A stretch of 64,000 bases of DNA from Streptomyces antnestii (lineage in GTDB: Bacteria > Actinomycetota > Actinomycetes > Streptomycetales > Streptomycetaceae), in the NCBI RefSeq assembly GCF_004005495.1, contig NZ_RZYA01000010.1:124001-188000 (forward strand), given 5' to 3'. Below the pieces are notes generated by a model. The model saw only the letters and a list, made by a program, of their open reading frames with translations, did no database searches and was not told the origin of the DNA. Each line of letters opens with the position of its first letter. The first letter of the stretch is position 1. Below, piece after piece: positions 51,795 through 59,467 of this stretch. Both the position numbers and the translations under genes were made by a program.

Positions 51795-52388
51795 TCAGAT
51801 CTGCACGGTCTGCGGCTTGTAGGCGGGACGCTTCGACTCGTAGGACGCGATGTCGTCCTCGTTCTGCAGCGTGATGCTGATGTCATCCAGGCCGTTCAGC
51901 AGCCGCCAGCGGGCGTTCTCGTCGAGTTCGAAGGCCGCGGTGATGCCCTCGGCGCGCACCTCGCGCGCCTCCAGGTCGACCGTGATCTCGGCCTGCGGGT
52001 CGTTCTCCACGAGCTCCTGGAGCGCGTCGACGACCTTCTGGTCGAGGACCACGGTCAGCAGGCCGTTCTTCAGCGAGTTACCGCGGAAGATGTCGGCGAA
52101 CCGGGAGGAGATGACGGCCTTGAAACCGTAGTTCTGCAGGGCCCACACCGCGTGCTCGCGGGAGGAGCCGGTGCCGAAGTCGGGGCCGGCCACCAGGACC
52201 GTGGCACCCTGCCGTTCGGCCTTGTTCAGCACGAACTCGGGGTCCTTGCGCCAGGCCTCGAAGAGCCCGTCCTCGAAACCGTCCCTGGTGACCTTCTTGA
52301 GCCAGTGGGCGGGGATGATCTGGTCGGTGTCGACGTTGCTGCGGCGCAGCGGGACGGCCCGGCCGGTGTGCGTGGTGAAAGCTTCCAT
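51795..52388 (-). CDS. leuD: 3-isopropylmalate dehydratase small subunit
   Basis: 197-aa small subunit of the leucine-pathway isomerase. MEAFTTHTGRAVPLRRSNVDTDQIIPAHWLKKVTRDGFEDGLFEAW at the N-terminus and GPDFGTGSSREHAVWALQNYGFKAVIS as substrate loop. It pairs with LeuC to convert 2- to 3-isopropylmalate. Lies 6 bp after leuC in the same operon. Confidence 0.98.
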   Translation of the reverse strand: MEAFTTHTGRAVPLRRSNVDTDQIIPAHWLKKVTRDGFEDGLFEAWRKDPEFVLNKAERQGATVLVAGPDFGTGSSREHAVWALQNYGFKAVISSRFADIFRGNSLKNGLLTVVLDQKVVDALQELVENDPQAEITVDLEAREVRAEGITAAFELDENARWRLLNGLDDISITLQNEDDIASYESKRPAYKPQTVQI

Positions 52389-52394
52389 GGCTGA

Positions 52395-53825
52395 TCAGAC
52401 TCCAGCGGGCGTACGGGCGTCGGTGTCGGACAGGTCGGCCGGGGAGGCCAGGTGGCCGAGGACGGCCGTGGCCGCGGCGACCTGCGGCGAGACCAGGTGG
52501 GTACGGCCGCCCTTGCCCTGCCGTCCCTCGAAGTTGCGGTTCGAGGTGGACGCGGAGCGCTCGCCGGGGGCGAGTTGGTCGGGGTTCATGCCCAGGCACA
52601 TCGAGCAGCCCGCGTGCCGCCATTCGGCGCCGGCCTCCTTGAAGACCTTGTCCAGGCCCTCGGAGACGGCCTGCAGACCCACGCGCGCCGAGCCCGGCAC
52701 GACCAGCATCCGTACGCCGTCGGCGACTTTGCGGCCCTCGACGATCGCGGCGACGGCGCGCAGGTCCTCGATGCGGCCGTTGGTGCACGAACCTACGAAG
52801 ACGGTGTCGACCTTGACGTCGCGCAGCGGCTGTCCGGCGGTCAACCCCATGTATTCCAGGGCCTTTTCGGCGGCCAGGCGCTCCGAAGCGTCCTCGTACG
52901 AAGCAGGGTCGGGGACGTTCGCCGACAGGGGCGCGCCCTGGCCGGGGTTGGTGCCCCAGGTGACGAACGGCGACAGCGCGGCGGCGTCGATGACCACCTC
53001 GGCGTCGAATTCCGCGTCATCGTCCGACTTCAGCGTCTTCCAGTACGCGACCGCGGCGTCCCAGTCCTCGCCCTTGGGCGCGTGCGCGCGGCCCTCGAGG
53101 TAGGCGAAGGTGGTCTCGTCGGGAGCGATCATGCCCGCGCGGGCACCGGCCTCGATCGACATGTTGCAGATGGTCATGCGGGCCTCCATCGAGAGCTTCT
53201 CGATGGCGGAGCCGCGGTACTCCAGGATGTAGCCCTGGCCGCCGCCCGTGCCGATCTTCGCGATGATCGCGAGGATCAGGTCCTTGGCGGTGACACCCTC
53301 GGGCAGTTCGCCGTCGATGGTGATGGCCATCGTCTTCGGGCGGGCCAGCGGCAGCGTCTGGGTGGCCAGTACGTGCTCGACCTGGGAGGTGCCGATGCCG
53401 AAGGCCAGCGCGCCGAACGCGCCGTGCGTGGACGTGTGGGAGTCGCCACAGACGACCGTGGTACCCGGCTGGGTCAGACCCAGCTGCGGGCCGACCACGT
53501 GCACCACGCCCTGCTCGACGTCACCCAGCGAGTGCAGGCGCACACCGAAGTCGGCACAGTTCTTGCGCAGCGTCTCCAGCTGGGCGCGCGAGACCGGGTC
53601 GGCGATCGGCTTGTCGATGTCGAGGGTCGGGGTGTTGTGATCCTCGGTCGCGATGGTGAGGTCGAGCCGCCGCACCTGGCGACCGGTCTGGCGCAGGCCG
53701 TCGAAGGCCTGCGGGCTGGTCACCTCGTGCAGCAGGTGCAGATCGATGAAGAGGAGGTCGGGCTCGCCCTCGGCGCGCCGGACGACGTGGTCGTCCCAGA
53801 CCTTCTCCGCGAGTGTCCTACCCAT
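52395..53825 (-). CDS. leuC: 3-isopropylmalate dehydratase large subunit
   Basis: 476-aa aconitase-fold large subunit holding the [4Fe-4S] cluster. GDSHTSTHGAFGALAFGIGTSQ (about 135-156), and Cys ligands in GSCTNGR and AGCSMCLGMNPDQ. ATG 53825 follows GGAGGG, ruling out a 12-codon extension. Controlled in Streptomyces by NdgR, encoded divergently upstream. Confidence 0.98.
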   Translation of the reverse strand: MGRTLAEKVWDDHVVRRAEGEPDLLFIDLHLLHEVTSPQAFDGLRQTGRQVRRLDLTIATEDHNTPTLDIDKPIADPVSRAQLETLRKNCADFGVRLHSLGDVEQGVVHVVGPQLGLTQPGTTVVCGDSHTSTHGAFGALAFGIGTSQVEHVLATQTLPLARPKTMAITIDGELPEGVTAKDLILAIIAKIGTGGGQGYILEYRGSAIEKLSMEARMTICNMSIEAGARAGMIAPDETTFAYLEGRAHAPKGEDWDAAVAYWKTLKSDDDAEFDAEVVIDAAALSPFVTWGTNPGQGAPLSANVPDPASYEDASERLAAEKALEYMGLTAGQPLRDVKVDTVFVGSCTNGRIEDLRAVAAIVEGRKVADGVRMLVVPGSARVGLQAVSEGLDKVFKEAGAEWRHAGCSMCLGMNPDQLAPGERSASTSNRNFEGRQGKGGRTHLVSPQVAAATAVLGHLASPADLSDTDARTPAGV

Positions 53826-53953
53826 CGCTTTCCCTCCGGCCGGCATCGTGAGCCGGCCCAACTAGAGATCGTGGTCGCCGACGTCCGTACCCCTCGTACC
53901 GGACGTGAACGTCCCGGCCCGTTGGTCCGCGGGCCGCTATACGTACAGAGTGG

Positions 53954-53978
53954 CAAGTTCCACGGGAAATTGAACTTG
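53954..53978. promoter_or_regulatory. Candidate NdgR operator between leuC and ndgR
   Basis: CAAGTTC (53954-53960) and GAACTTG (53972-53978) are perfect inverted arms 11 bp apart; inside is TTCC-ACG-GGAA (53958-53968). This is the type of short palindrome bound by IclR-family dimers. It is 33 bp ahead of ndgR and about 130 bp ahead of leuC. NdgR control of leuCD is established in S. coelicolor; that this is the site is inference. Confidence 0.55.
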
Positions 53979-54010
53979 CGTTTCACAGAGTGAGACGCGA
54001 GTATCGACGC

Positions 54011-54727
54011 ATGGACAACTCTAGCGGCGTCGGCGTTCTGGACAAGGCGGCCCTTGTTCTCAGCGCCCTGGAGTCCGGTCCGGCCACCCTCGCGGGGCTG
54101 GTCGCGGCGACCGGACTGGCAAGACCCACGGCTCACCGTCTCGCCGTGGCACTGGAACACCACCGCATGGTGGCGCGTGACATGCAGGGCCGTTTCATTC
54201 TCGGCCCGCGGATGGCCGAGCTGGCCGCCGCGGCGGGCGAGGACCGCCTGCTTGCGACGGCGGGCCCCGTGCTCACCCACCTCCGTGACGTGACGGGCGA
54301 GAGCGCGCAGCTCTATCGCCGGCAGGGCGACATGCGCATCTGCGTGGCCGCCGCCGAGCGTCTGTCGGGCCTGCGGGACACCGTGCCGGTGGGCTCCACG
54401 CTCACGATGAAGGCCGGCTCGTCGGCGCAGATCCTGATGGCCTGGGAGGAGCCCGAGCGCCTCCACCGCGGCCTCCAGGGCGCCCGCTTCACGGCGACGG
54501 CCCTGTCGGGCGTACGGCGCCGCGGCTGGGCCCAGTCGATCGGTGAGCGGGAGCCGGGCGTCGCGTCCGTCTCAGCGCCTGTACGCGGCCCTTCCAACCG
54601 CGTCGTGGCCGCGGTGTCGGTCTCCGGTCCGATCGAGCGCCTGACGCGCCACCCGGGCCGGATGCACGCGCAGGCCGTCATCGATGCGGCGGGCCGCCTC
54701 TCCGAGGCCCTGCGCCGCTCCGGCTGA
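54011..54727 (+). CDS. ndgR: IclR-family regulator NdgR
   Basis: 238-aa IclR-type regulator of leucine synthesis and amino-acid-dependent growth. Winged helix about 10-65 (LDKAALVLSALESGPATLAGLVAATGLARPTAHRL), effector domain about 75-238 (LTHLRDVTGESAQLYRRQGDMRICVAAAE, VPVGSTLTMKAGSSAQILMAWEEPE). Length equals that of S. coelicolor NdgR. ATG 54011 is chosen over an earlier in-frame start for homology. Divergent from leuCD. Confidence 0.96.
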   Translation: MDNSSGVGVLDKAALVLSALESGPATLAGLVAATGLARPTAHRLAVALEHHRMVARDMQGRFILGPRMAELAAAAGEDRLLATAGPVLTHLRDVTGESAQLYRRQGDMRICVAAAERLSGLRDTVPVGSTLTMKAGSSAQILMAWEEPERLHRGLQGARFTATALSGVRRRGWAQSIGEREPGVASVSAPVRGPSNRVVAAVSVSGPIERLTRHPGRMHAQAVIDAAGRLSEALRRSG

Positions 54728-54828
54728 CCCTTCTCCCGCCACCTCGTGCCCACTCGGGCCGGTCGCCCCAACGCCGCGGCGACCGGCCCGAGTTGAGCCC
54801 TCGGCGAGCACGTGAGACCGGATACGCG

Positions 54829-54860
54829 AAGAGGCCCTCCCCTGCTGGGGAGGGCCTCTT
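54829..54860. terminator. Terminator between ndgR and the tRNA array
   Basis: Perfect 14-bp inverted repeat (54829-54842 with 54847-54860) with a TGCT loop. It is 10 bp beyond the 3' end of the last tRNA (minus strand) and about 100 bp after ndgR (plus strand), so it can stop both. Confidence 0.88.
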
Positions 54861-54869
54861 GCTGTGTTG

Positions 54870-54942
54870 TACCCCCGACCGGATTCGAACCGGCGCTACC
54901 GCCTTGAGAGGGCGGCGTGCTAGGCCGCTACACAACGGGGGC
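54870..54942 (-). tRNA. tRNA-Glu (anticodon CTC)
   Basis: 73-nt cloverleaf on the minus strand. Acceptor GCCCCCG pairs with CGGGGGT, discriminator A. Anticodon loop CTCTCAA places CTC at 34-36; T-arm has GGTTCGAATCC. Same as the copy at 55074. Last gene of the tRNA array. Confidence 0.96.
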
Positions 54943-54970
54943 AAGGATCTTGACTACTGTCGCGATCCAG

Positions 54971-55042
54971 CTGGGCTACCAGGACTCGAACCTAGAACAA
55001 CGGAACCAGAAACCGTCGTGTTGCCAATTACACCATAGCCCA
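54971..55042 (-). tRNA. tRNA-Gln (anticodon CTG)
   Basis: 72 nt on the minus strand: acceptor TGGGCTA with TAGCCCA and discriminator G. Anticodon loop TTCTGGT gives CTG. T-arm GGTTCGAGTCC. The first acceptor pair differs from the other tRNA-Gln copy (TGGGCTA versus TGGCCTA). Confidence 0.95.
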
Positions 55043-55073
55043 CTGCGATCCAAGCCTTCCGGCCTGTGATCAG

Positions 55074-55146
55074 TACCCCCGACCGGATTCGAACCGGCGC
55101 TACCGCCTTGAGAGGGCGGCGTGCTAGGCCGCTACACAACGGGGGC
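55074..55146 (-). tRNA. tRNA-Glu (anticodon CTC)
   Basis: Identical in the mature part to the copy at 54870-54942: GCCCCCG acceptor, CTC anticodon, 73 nt. Second Glu gene of the array. Confidence 0.96.
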
Positions 55147-55208
55147 CCTAGCGATCCTGCATGAGACACAGCGGGTGCGACCCGGACTGTCCCCCTGGGA
55201 AGGATCTG

Positions 55209-55281
55209 TACCCCCGACCGGATTCGAACCGGCGCTACTGCCTTGAGAGGGCAGCGTGCTAGGCCGCTACACAACGGGGGC
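55209..55281 (-). tRNA. tRNA-Glu (anticodon CTC)
   Basis: 73 nt. Differs from the other two Glu copies by a compensated pair in the anticodon stem (GCTGCC ... GGCAGT instead of GCCGCC ... GGCGGT), which keeps base pairing and supports function. Confidence 0.96.
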
Positions 55282-55322
55282 TTTGCGGATCTGGAATCCG
55301 CGATGCAGATAAGCTCTGCGAG

Positions 55323-55394
55323 CTGGCCTACCAGGACTCGAACCTAGACTAACGGAACCAGAAACCGTCGTGCTGCCAATTACACCATAGGCCA
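55323..55394 (-). tRNA. tRNA-Gln (anticodon CTG)
   Basis: 72 nt, first gene of the array. Acceptor TGGCCTA with TAGGCCA, anticodon loop TTCTGGT, anticodon CTG, T-arm GGTTCGAGTCC. Confidence 0.95.
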
Positions 55395-55428
55395 TCAAAA
55401 CACAACCCCTTGCGGGGTTCTTTTTGAT
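55394..55428 (-). terminator. Terminator of the gltX operon, upstream of the tRNA array
   Basis: AACCCC (55404-55409) and GGGGTT (55414-55419) form the core, extended by ATCAAAA (55394-55400) with TTTTGAT (55422-55428). It touches the 5' end of the first tRNA, so it ends the HAD/gltX mRNA while the tRNA promoter must overlap it or lie just upstream. Confidence 0.75.
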
Positions 55429-55480
55429 TTACGCTTCGGTCCCGGGCTCTTGTCCCGCTCCCCTCGGCGCAGGAAGAACA

Positions 55481-56209
55481 TTACCCGAAGGTGGACGGCG
55501 CTCCAAAACGGGTATCAGGGGCCAGCAGGGCGGGAAGCTGGTCGAGGCCCGTGATGCGGGTGAGTTCGGGCCGGCCGCCGGTCTCCGCGCGGTCCAGCCA
55601 GATGCCAGTCAGGCCCGCCTCCATGGCGCCGCGGGCGTCGATGTCCGGCTGGTCGCCGACGTACGCGACCTCGTGCGGGGGCAGTTCCAGGGCGTCGCAG
55701 GCGGCGTGGAAGGCGGCGGCCTCCGGCTTGGCCACGCCGAGTTCGGCGGCGCAGACGACTGCCTCGAAGCGGTCCCTGACGCCGAGGACGCGCAGCTTGC
55801 GGTCCTGGTTGTGGAGCGAGGAGTTCGACAGGACCGCGTGCCGGTAGCGGCCGGCGAGCAGGTCGAGCGCGGGGACGGTGTCGGGGAACAGTGCCCAGGC
55901 GGCCTCGTAATGGACGATGTAGCGCCCGAACCAGGCGTCCGCCTCGGCGTCGCTCATGTCCTCGCTCCCGCGCCCCACGAAGCCCCTCACACGGTCCCTG
56001 CGCTGGCTCTCCCAGTCGGTCTCGCCCGACTCGAAGCGCGCCCAGTGCTCGCGGGTGAGGGCCCGCCAACGGGCGAGGGCCTGGCCGACGGAGGTGAATC
56101 CGTCGGCCAGGCCCTCGGCCCGCAGGTGCTCGCTCATCCCGGCGCGGTCGGCGTTCGCGTAGTCGAAGATCGTGTCGTCTACGTCCCACAGGACCGCGCG
56201 GATCGGCAT
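55481..56209 (-). CDS. HAD-family hydrolase
   Basis: 242-aa haloacid dehalogenase-like phosphatase. Motif I WDVDDTIFDY with nucleophile Asp9 and Asp11, helical cap, motif II LSNSSLHNQDRK, Lys of motif III in GVAKPEAAAF, and motif IV GDQPDIDARGAMEAG. Substrate unknown. It starts 23 bp after gltX, with no clear ribosome binding site, and is followed by a terminator. Confidence 0.88.
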   Translation of the reverse strand: MPIRAVLWDVDDTIFDYANADRAGMSEHLRAEGLADGFTSVGQALARWRALTREHWARFESGETDWESQRRDRVRGFVGRGSEDMSDAEADAWFGRYIVHYEAAWALFPDTVPALDLLAGRYRHAVLSNSSLHNQDRKLRVLGVRDRFEAVVCAAELGVAKPEAAAFHAACDALELPPHEVAYVGDQPDIDARGAMEAGLTGIWLDRAETGGRPELTRITGLDQLPALLAPDTRFGAPSTFG

Positions 56210-56232
56210 GCGGCCGAGCTTAGTCAGGCGCG

Positions 56233-57711
56233 TTACGCCGCCAGCTTCGCCAGGGCCGCGTCGATGCGGGTCAGCGTCTTCTCCTTGCCCAGGATCTCCA
56301 GGGACTCGAAGAGGGGGAGGCCGACCGTGCGGCCGGTGACGGCGACGCGGACCGGGGCCTGCGCCTTGCCGAGCTTGAGGCCGTGCTCCTCGCCGGCGGC
56401 CAGGACGGCCTCCTTGAGGGAGTCGGCCGACGTCCAGTCCGCCGCTTCGAGCTTGGCGCGGGCCGTGGTCAGGAGGGCGGCCGGGTCGCCCTTCATCGCC
56501 TTGGTCCAGGACGCCTCGTCCTCCACCGGCTCCTTCAGGAAGAGGAAGTCGACGTTGGCCGTGATGTCGGACAGGACGGTGACGCGGGTCTGCGCGTGGG
56601 GGGCGATGGCCTCCCAGGCCGCCTGGTCGAAGTCCTCGGGCGCCCAGTTGGCGAACGGGGCGCGCAGCCACGGCTCGCAGGCCGTCGCGAACGCCTTCAC
56701 GTCCAGCATGCGGATGTGGTCCGCGTTGATCGCCTCGGCCTTCTTGAGGTCGAAGCGGGCCGGGTTGGCGTTCACGTCCGCGAGGTCGAACTTGGCGACC
56801 ATGTCCGGGATCGAGAAGACGTCCTGGTCCGCGGAGAAGGACCAGCCAAGGAGGGAGAGGTAGTTGAGCAGACCCTCGGGGAGGAAGCCGCGCTCCCGGT
56901 AGAGGTTGAGCGAGGCCTGGGGGTCGCGCTTGCTCAGCTTCTTGTTGCCCTCGCCCATGACGTACGGGAGGTGGCCGAACTCGGGGATGCCCTTGGCGAT
57001 GCCGAGCTCGATCAGCGCCTTGTACAGGGCGATCTGGCGGGGGGTGGAGGAGAGCAGGTCCTCGCCGCGCAGGACGTGGGTGATCTCCATGAGGGCGTCG
57101 TCGACCGGGTTGACCAGGGTGTACAGCGGGGCGCCGTTGGCGCGCACGATGCCGTAGTCGGTGACGTTCTCCGCCTGGACGGTGATGTCGCCGCGGACCA
57201 GGTCGGTGAAGGTGGTCGCCTCGTCCGGCATGCGGAAGCGGACGATGTGGCTGCGGCCCTCGGCCTCGTACGCCTGCTTCTGCTCGTCCGTGAGGTCGCG
57301 GCAGTGGCCGTCGTAGCCGGACGGCTTGCCGGCGGCGCGGGCGGCCTCGCGGCGGGTGTCCAGCTCTTCGGTGGTGCAGTAGCAGGGGTAGGCGTTGCCG
57401 GCGGCGAGGAGCTTCTCGGCGACGTCCTTGTAGATGTCCATGCGCTGCGACTGGCGGTACGGGGCGTGGGGGCCGCCGATCTCGGGGCCCTCGTCCCAGT
57501 CGAAGCCCAGCCAGCGCATCGAGTCGAGCAGCTGGTCGTACGACTCCTCGGAGTCGCGGGCCGCGTCGGTGTCCTCGATGCGGAAGACCAGGGTGCCCTG
57601 GTTGTGCCGGGCGTAGGCCCAGTTGAAGAGGGCGGTGCGGACCAGGCCCACGTGGGGGTTGCCGGTCGGGGAGGGACAGAAACGTACGCGTACGTTCGTC
57701 GCGTTAGCCAC
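56233..57711 (-). CDS. gltX: Glutamyl-tRNA synthetase
   Basis: 492-aa class I synthetase. HIGH motif as PSPTGNPHVG (about 13-22) and KMSKS motif as KKLSKRD (about 255-261). Zinc-binding-like Cys are in CYCTTEEL and HCRDL. Actinobacteria lack GlnRS, so GluRS normally charges tRNA-Gln as well and GatCAB amidates the product (established). The GTG start overlaps the FAH gene stop by 8 bp. Next to the Glu/Gln tRNA array. Confidence 0.97.
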   Translation of the reverse strand: MANATNVRVRFCPSPTGNPHVGLVRTALFNWAYARHNQGTLVFRIEDTDAARDSEESYDQLLDSMRWLGFDWDEGPEIGGPHAPYRQSQRMDIYKDVAEKLLAAGNAYPCYCTTEELDTRREAARAAGKPSGYDGHCRDLTDEQKQAYEAEGRSHIVRFRMPDEATTFTDLVRGDITVQAENVTDYGIVRANGAPLYTLVNPVDDALMEITHVLRGEDLLSSTPRQIALYKALIELGIAKGIPEFGHLPYVMGEGNKKLSKRDPQASLNLYRERGFLPEGLLNYLSLLGWSFSADQDVFSIPDMVAKFDLADVNANPARFDLKKAEAINADHIRMLDVKAFATACEPWLRAPFANWAPEDFDQAAWEAIAPHAQTRVTVLSDITANVDFLFLKEPVEDEASWTKAMKGDPAALLTTARAKLEAADWTSADSLKEAVLAAGEEHGLKLGKAQAPVRVAVTGRTVGLPLFESLEILGKEKTLTRIDAALAKLAA

Positions 57712-58492
57712 GCTTGATCACCTTGTTGGTGAGAGTGCCGATGCCTTCGATGGTGACGGCGACCTCGTCGCCGACGTTGAGCGGGCCGACCCCTTCCGGG
57801 GTGCCCGTGAGGATCACGTCGCCGGGAAGCAGCGTCATGGCCTCGGAGATGTTGACGATCAGGTCCTCGATCGAGTGGATCATCTGGGACGTGCGGCCGA
57901 GCTGGCGCTGCTGTCCGTTGACCGTGCACTGGATCGTCAGGTCGCTGGGGTCGACGTCCGTCTCCACCCAGGGGCCGAGCGGGCAGGAGGTGTCGAAGCC
58001 CTTGGCCCTGGCCCACTGCTTCTCACGCTTCTGCACGTCACGTGCGGTGACGTCGTTCGCGCAGGTGTAGCCGAGGATGACGTCCTTGACGCGCTCGCGC
58101 GGGACCTCGCGGCACATGCGGCCGATGACCACGGCGAGCTCGGCCTCGTGGTGCAGCTCCTGCGAGAAGGAGGGGTACGCGATCTGGTCGCCGGGGCCGA
58201 TCACCGAGGTGGACGGCTTGAAGAACGCGAAGGGGGTGTCCGGGACCTCGTTGCCCAGTTCCTTCGCGTGCGCCGCGTAGTTGCGGCCGAAGGCGACGAC
58301 CTTGTTCGGGAGGACCGGCGGCAGGAGCCTGACCTTGCTCAGCGGGACCTTCGTGCCGGAGAGCTCGAAGTCCGCGAAGGGGATGCCCTTGATGATGTCG
58401 AGGACAAGTCCCTCGGTCGTTCCGGGGGGACTGTCGCCCTCGACCGCGCCGAAGGCGACATTGCCGTCGATGGAGAATCTGGCGATCCGCAC
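57704..58492 (-). CDS. Fumarylacetoacetate hydrolase-family protein
   Basis: 262-aa FAH-family enzyme that uses Mg or Mn to hydrolyse or decarboxylate 2-oxo compounds. Typical blocks: NKVVAFGRNYAAHAKELG, FFKPSTSVIGPGDQI, HHEAELAVVIGR (metal-binding Glu), FDTSCPLGPWVE, and ILTGTPEGVGPL. The stop overlaps gltX by 8 bp, so the pair is coupled. Exact substrate unknown; family members include acylpyruvase and oxaloacetate decarboxylase. Confidence 0.92.
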   Translation of the reverse strand: MRIARFSIDGNVAFGAVEGDSPPGTTEGLVLDIIKGIPFADFELSGTKVPLSKVRLLPPVLPNKVVAFGRNYAAHAKELGNEVPDTPFAFFKPSTSVIGPGDQIAYPSFSQELHHEAELAVVIGRMCREVPRERVKDVILGYTCANDVTARDVQKREKQWARAKGFDTSCPLGPWVETDVDPSDLTIQCTVNGQQRQLGRTSQMIHSIEDLIVNISEAMTLLPGDVILTGTPEGVGPLNVGDEVAVTIEGIGTLTNKVIKRG

Positions 58493-58693
58493 GGGTTGGC
58501 TGCGCCCCTTTTGTTGCTTGTGCCTGGTGGAGTGTGACGCTTCAGGCTAGCGCGGGTGGGGGGCCAGGGGCTTGTTGCCCTGCTCGCCGCCGGTGGGGGC
58601 TGGTCGCGCCCGCGCGGCGGAGCCGCACATCGATACGGCCCCGCGCCCCTTCGGGGCGCGGAGTCAGGGGCGCGGGTTTCAGCGGATCTGGGT

Positions 58694-58888
58694 TCAGGCC
58701 ACCGGGGTCGTCTCGGGGGCGACCATCAGGATCGTGCGGCGCGTGTTGGCGGTCTGGGTGGGGAGGTCCACGGAGTACTCCGGCTGCTCCGGCGCCGTCT
58801 GCAGCTCGTCGGCGTCCTTGAGGTGCGCCAGGGTGGTGCGCCGCGGGTTGGCGATGTTGCGGAACATCGCGGACTTCACAGTCTTCAT
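58694..58888 (-). CDS. 64-aa protein with an internal repeat
   Basis: Small protein: MKTVKSAMFRNIANPRRTTL onward, ending TILMVAPETTPVA. Two near-identical units, ANPRRTTLAH (about 13-22) and ANTRRTILMV (about 48-57), flank a middle with many Glu and Pro (DELQTAPEQPEYSVDLPTQ). No Cys and no membrane segment. The start has only a poor ribosome binding site (AAGG too far upstream). I recall similar small proteins in other Streptomyces. Function unknown; a peptide precursor is one possibility, a DNA- or protein-binding adaptor another. Confidence 0.65.
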   Translation of the reverse strand: MKTVKSAMFRNIANPRRTTLAHLKDADELQTAPEQPEYSVDLPTQTANTRRTILMVAPETTPVA

Positions 58889-59467
58889 CTGTCGCTCGTG
58901 ACCTTGTCGGTGCGGGCGCCCGCAGGGCGCCGGTTGTCGGATTCGCCATCCCTGTAAAGCGTCAGGCTAAACATCTGATTCCCGTCAAAAGCGAGGGGGA
59001 GGCGATCTTCTTCATGTGAGTTTGCTCACCAGAGGGCGGGCATTCGTGTCAATTCGGACCCGAAATACGGCCAGCTGAAACAGACATTCCCTGACTGAAG
59101 CCACCATTCCGCGGCCGATCATGGCGACTGGGACACCCCCGGGGTGTAGGTGGAACGTCCGGAGAAGTCCGTTATCGACTAGATCACTTTCTACGTCTCG
59201 TGACGCAATCCTCACACGGCGTCACACTGACCCCGCCCTGTACCGCGGCCCTTGTTGGAGATCCTGCACTGTGCTGGAATTCGCGGGACCGCCGCGAGAT
59301 CGAGCCGGCGCGCACGGGGCGCAACGCAGCGCCGAGTCGCGGCGGAAAGGGGGAGGAGCGCCGGTCACCGACGACCGACAGGGGGCGTGTCAGCTCGCCC
59401 CGAACTACGCCGACACCGTCCCATCCGCGCACGCGGGGGGACGCCTGGTCCAGAGGTTGCGACGCTA
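58889..59467 (+). promoter_or_regulatory. Upstream region of the cvn conservon, no further gene
   Basis: 579 bp between the 64-aa gene and cvnA. Lower in GC than average at 58965-59080. Short frames are present but none has a ribosome binding site. No strong -35/-10 pair was found. It must carry the cvn promoter and probably that of the 64-aa gene. Confidence 0.4.

Noticed and set aside
54870..55394. Regular repeats resembling a CRISPR array or mobile-element target
   Set aside because: The repeats are five complete tRNA genes with intact cloverleaves. No cas gene, integrase or duplicated 3' tRNA end (att) was seen.
55404..55425. Plus-strand terminator with T-run after a plus-strand gene
   Set aside because: There is no plus-strand gene upstream (only minus-strand tRNAs). 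The same hairpin serves the minus-strand gltX operon, so it is listed as such.
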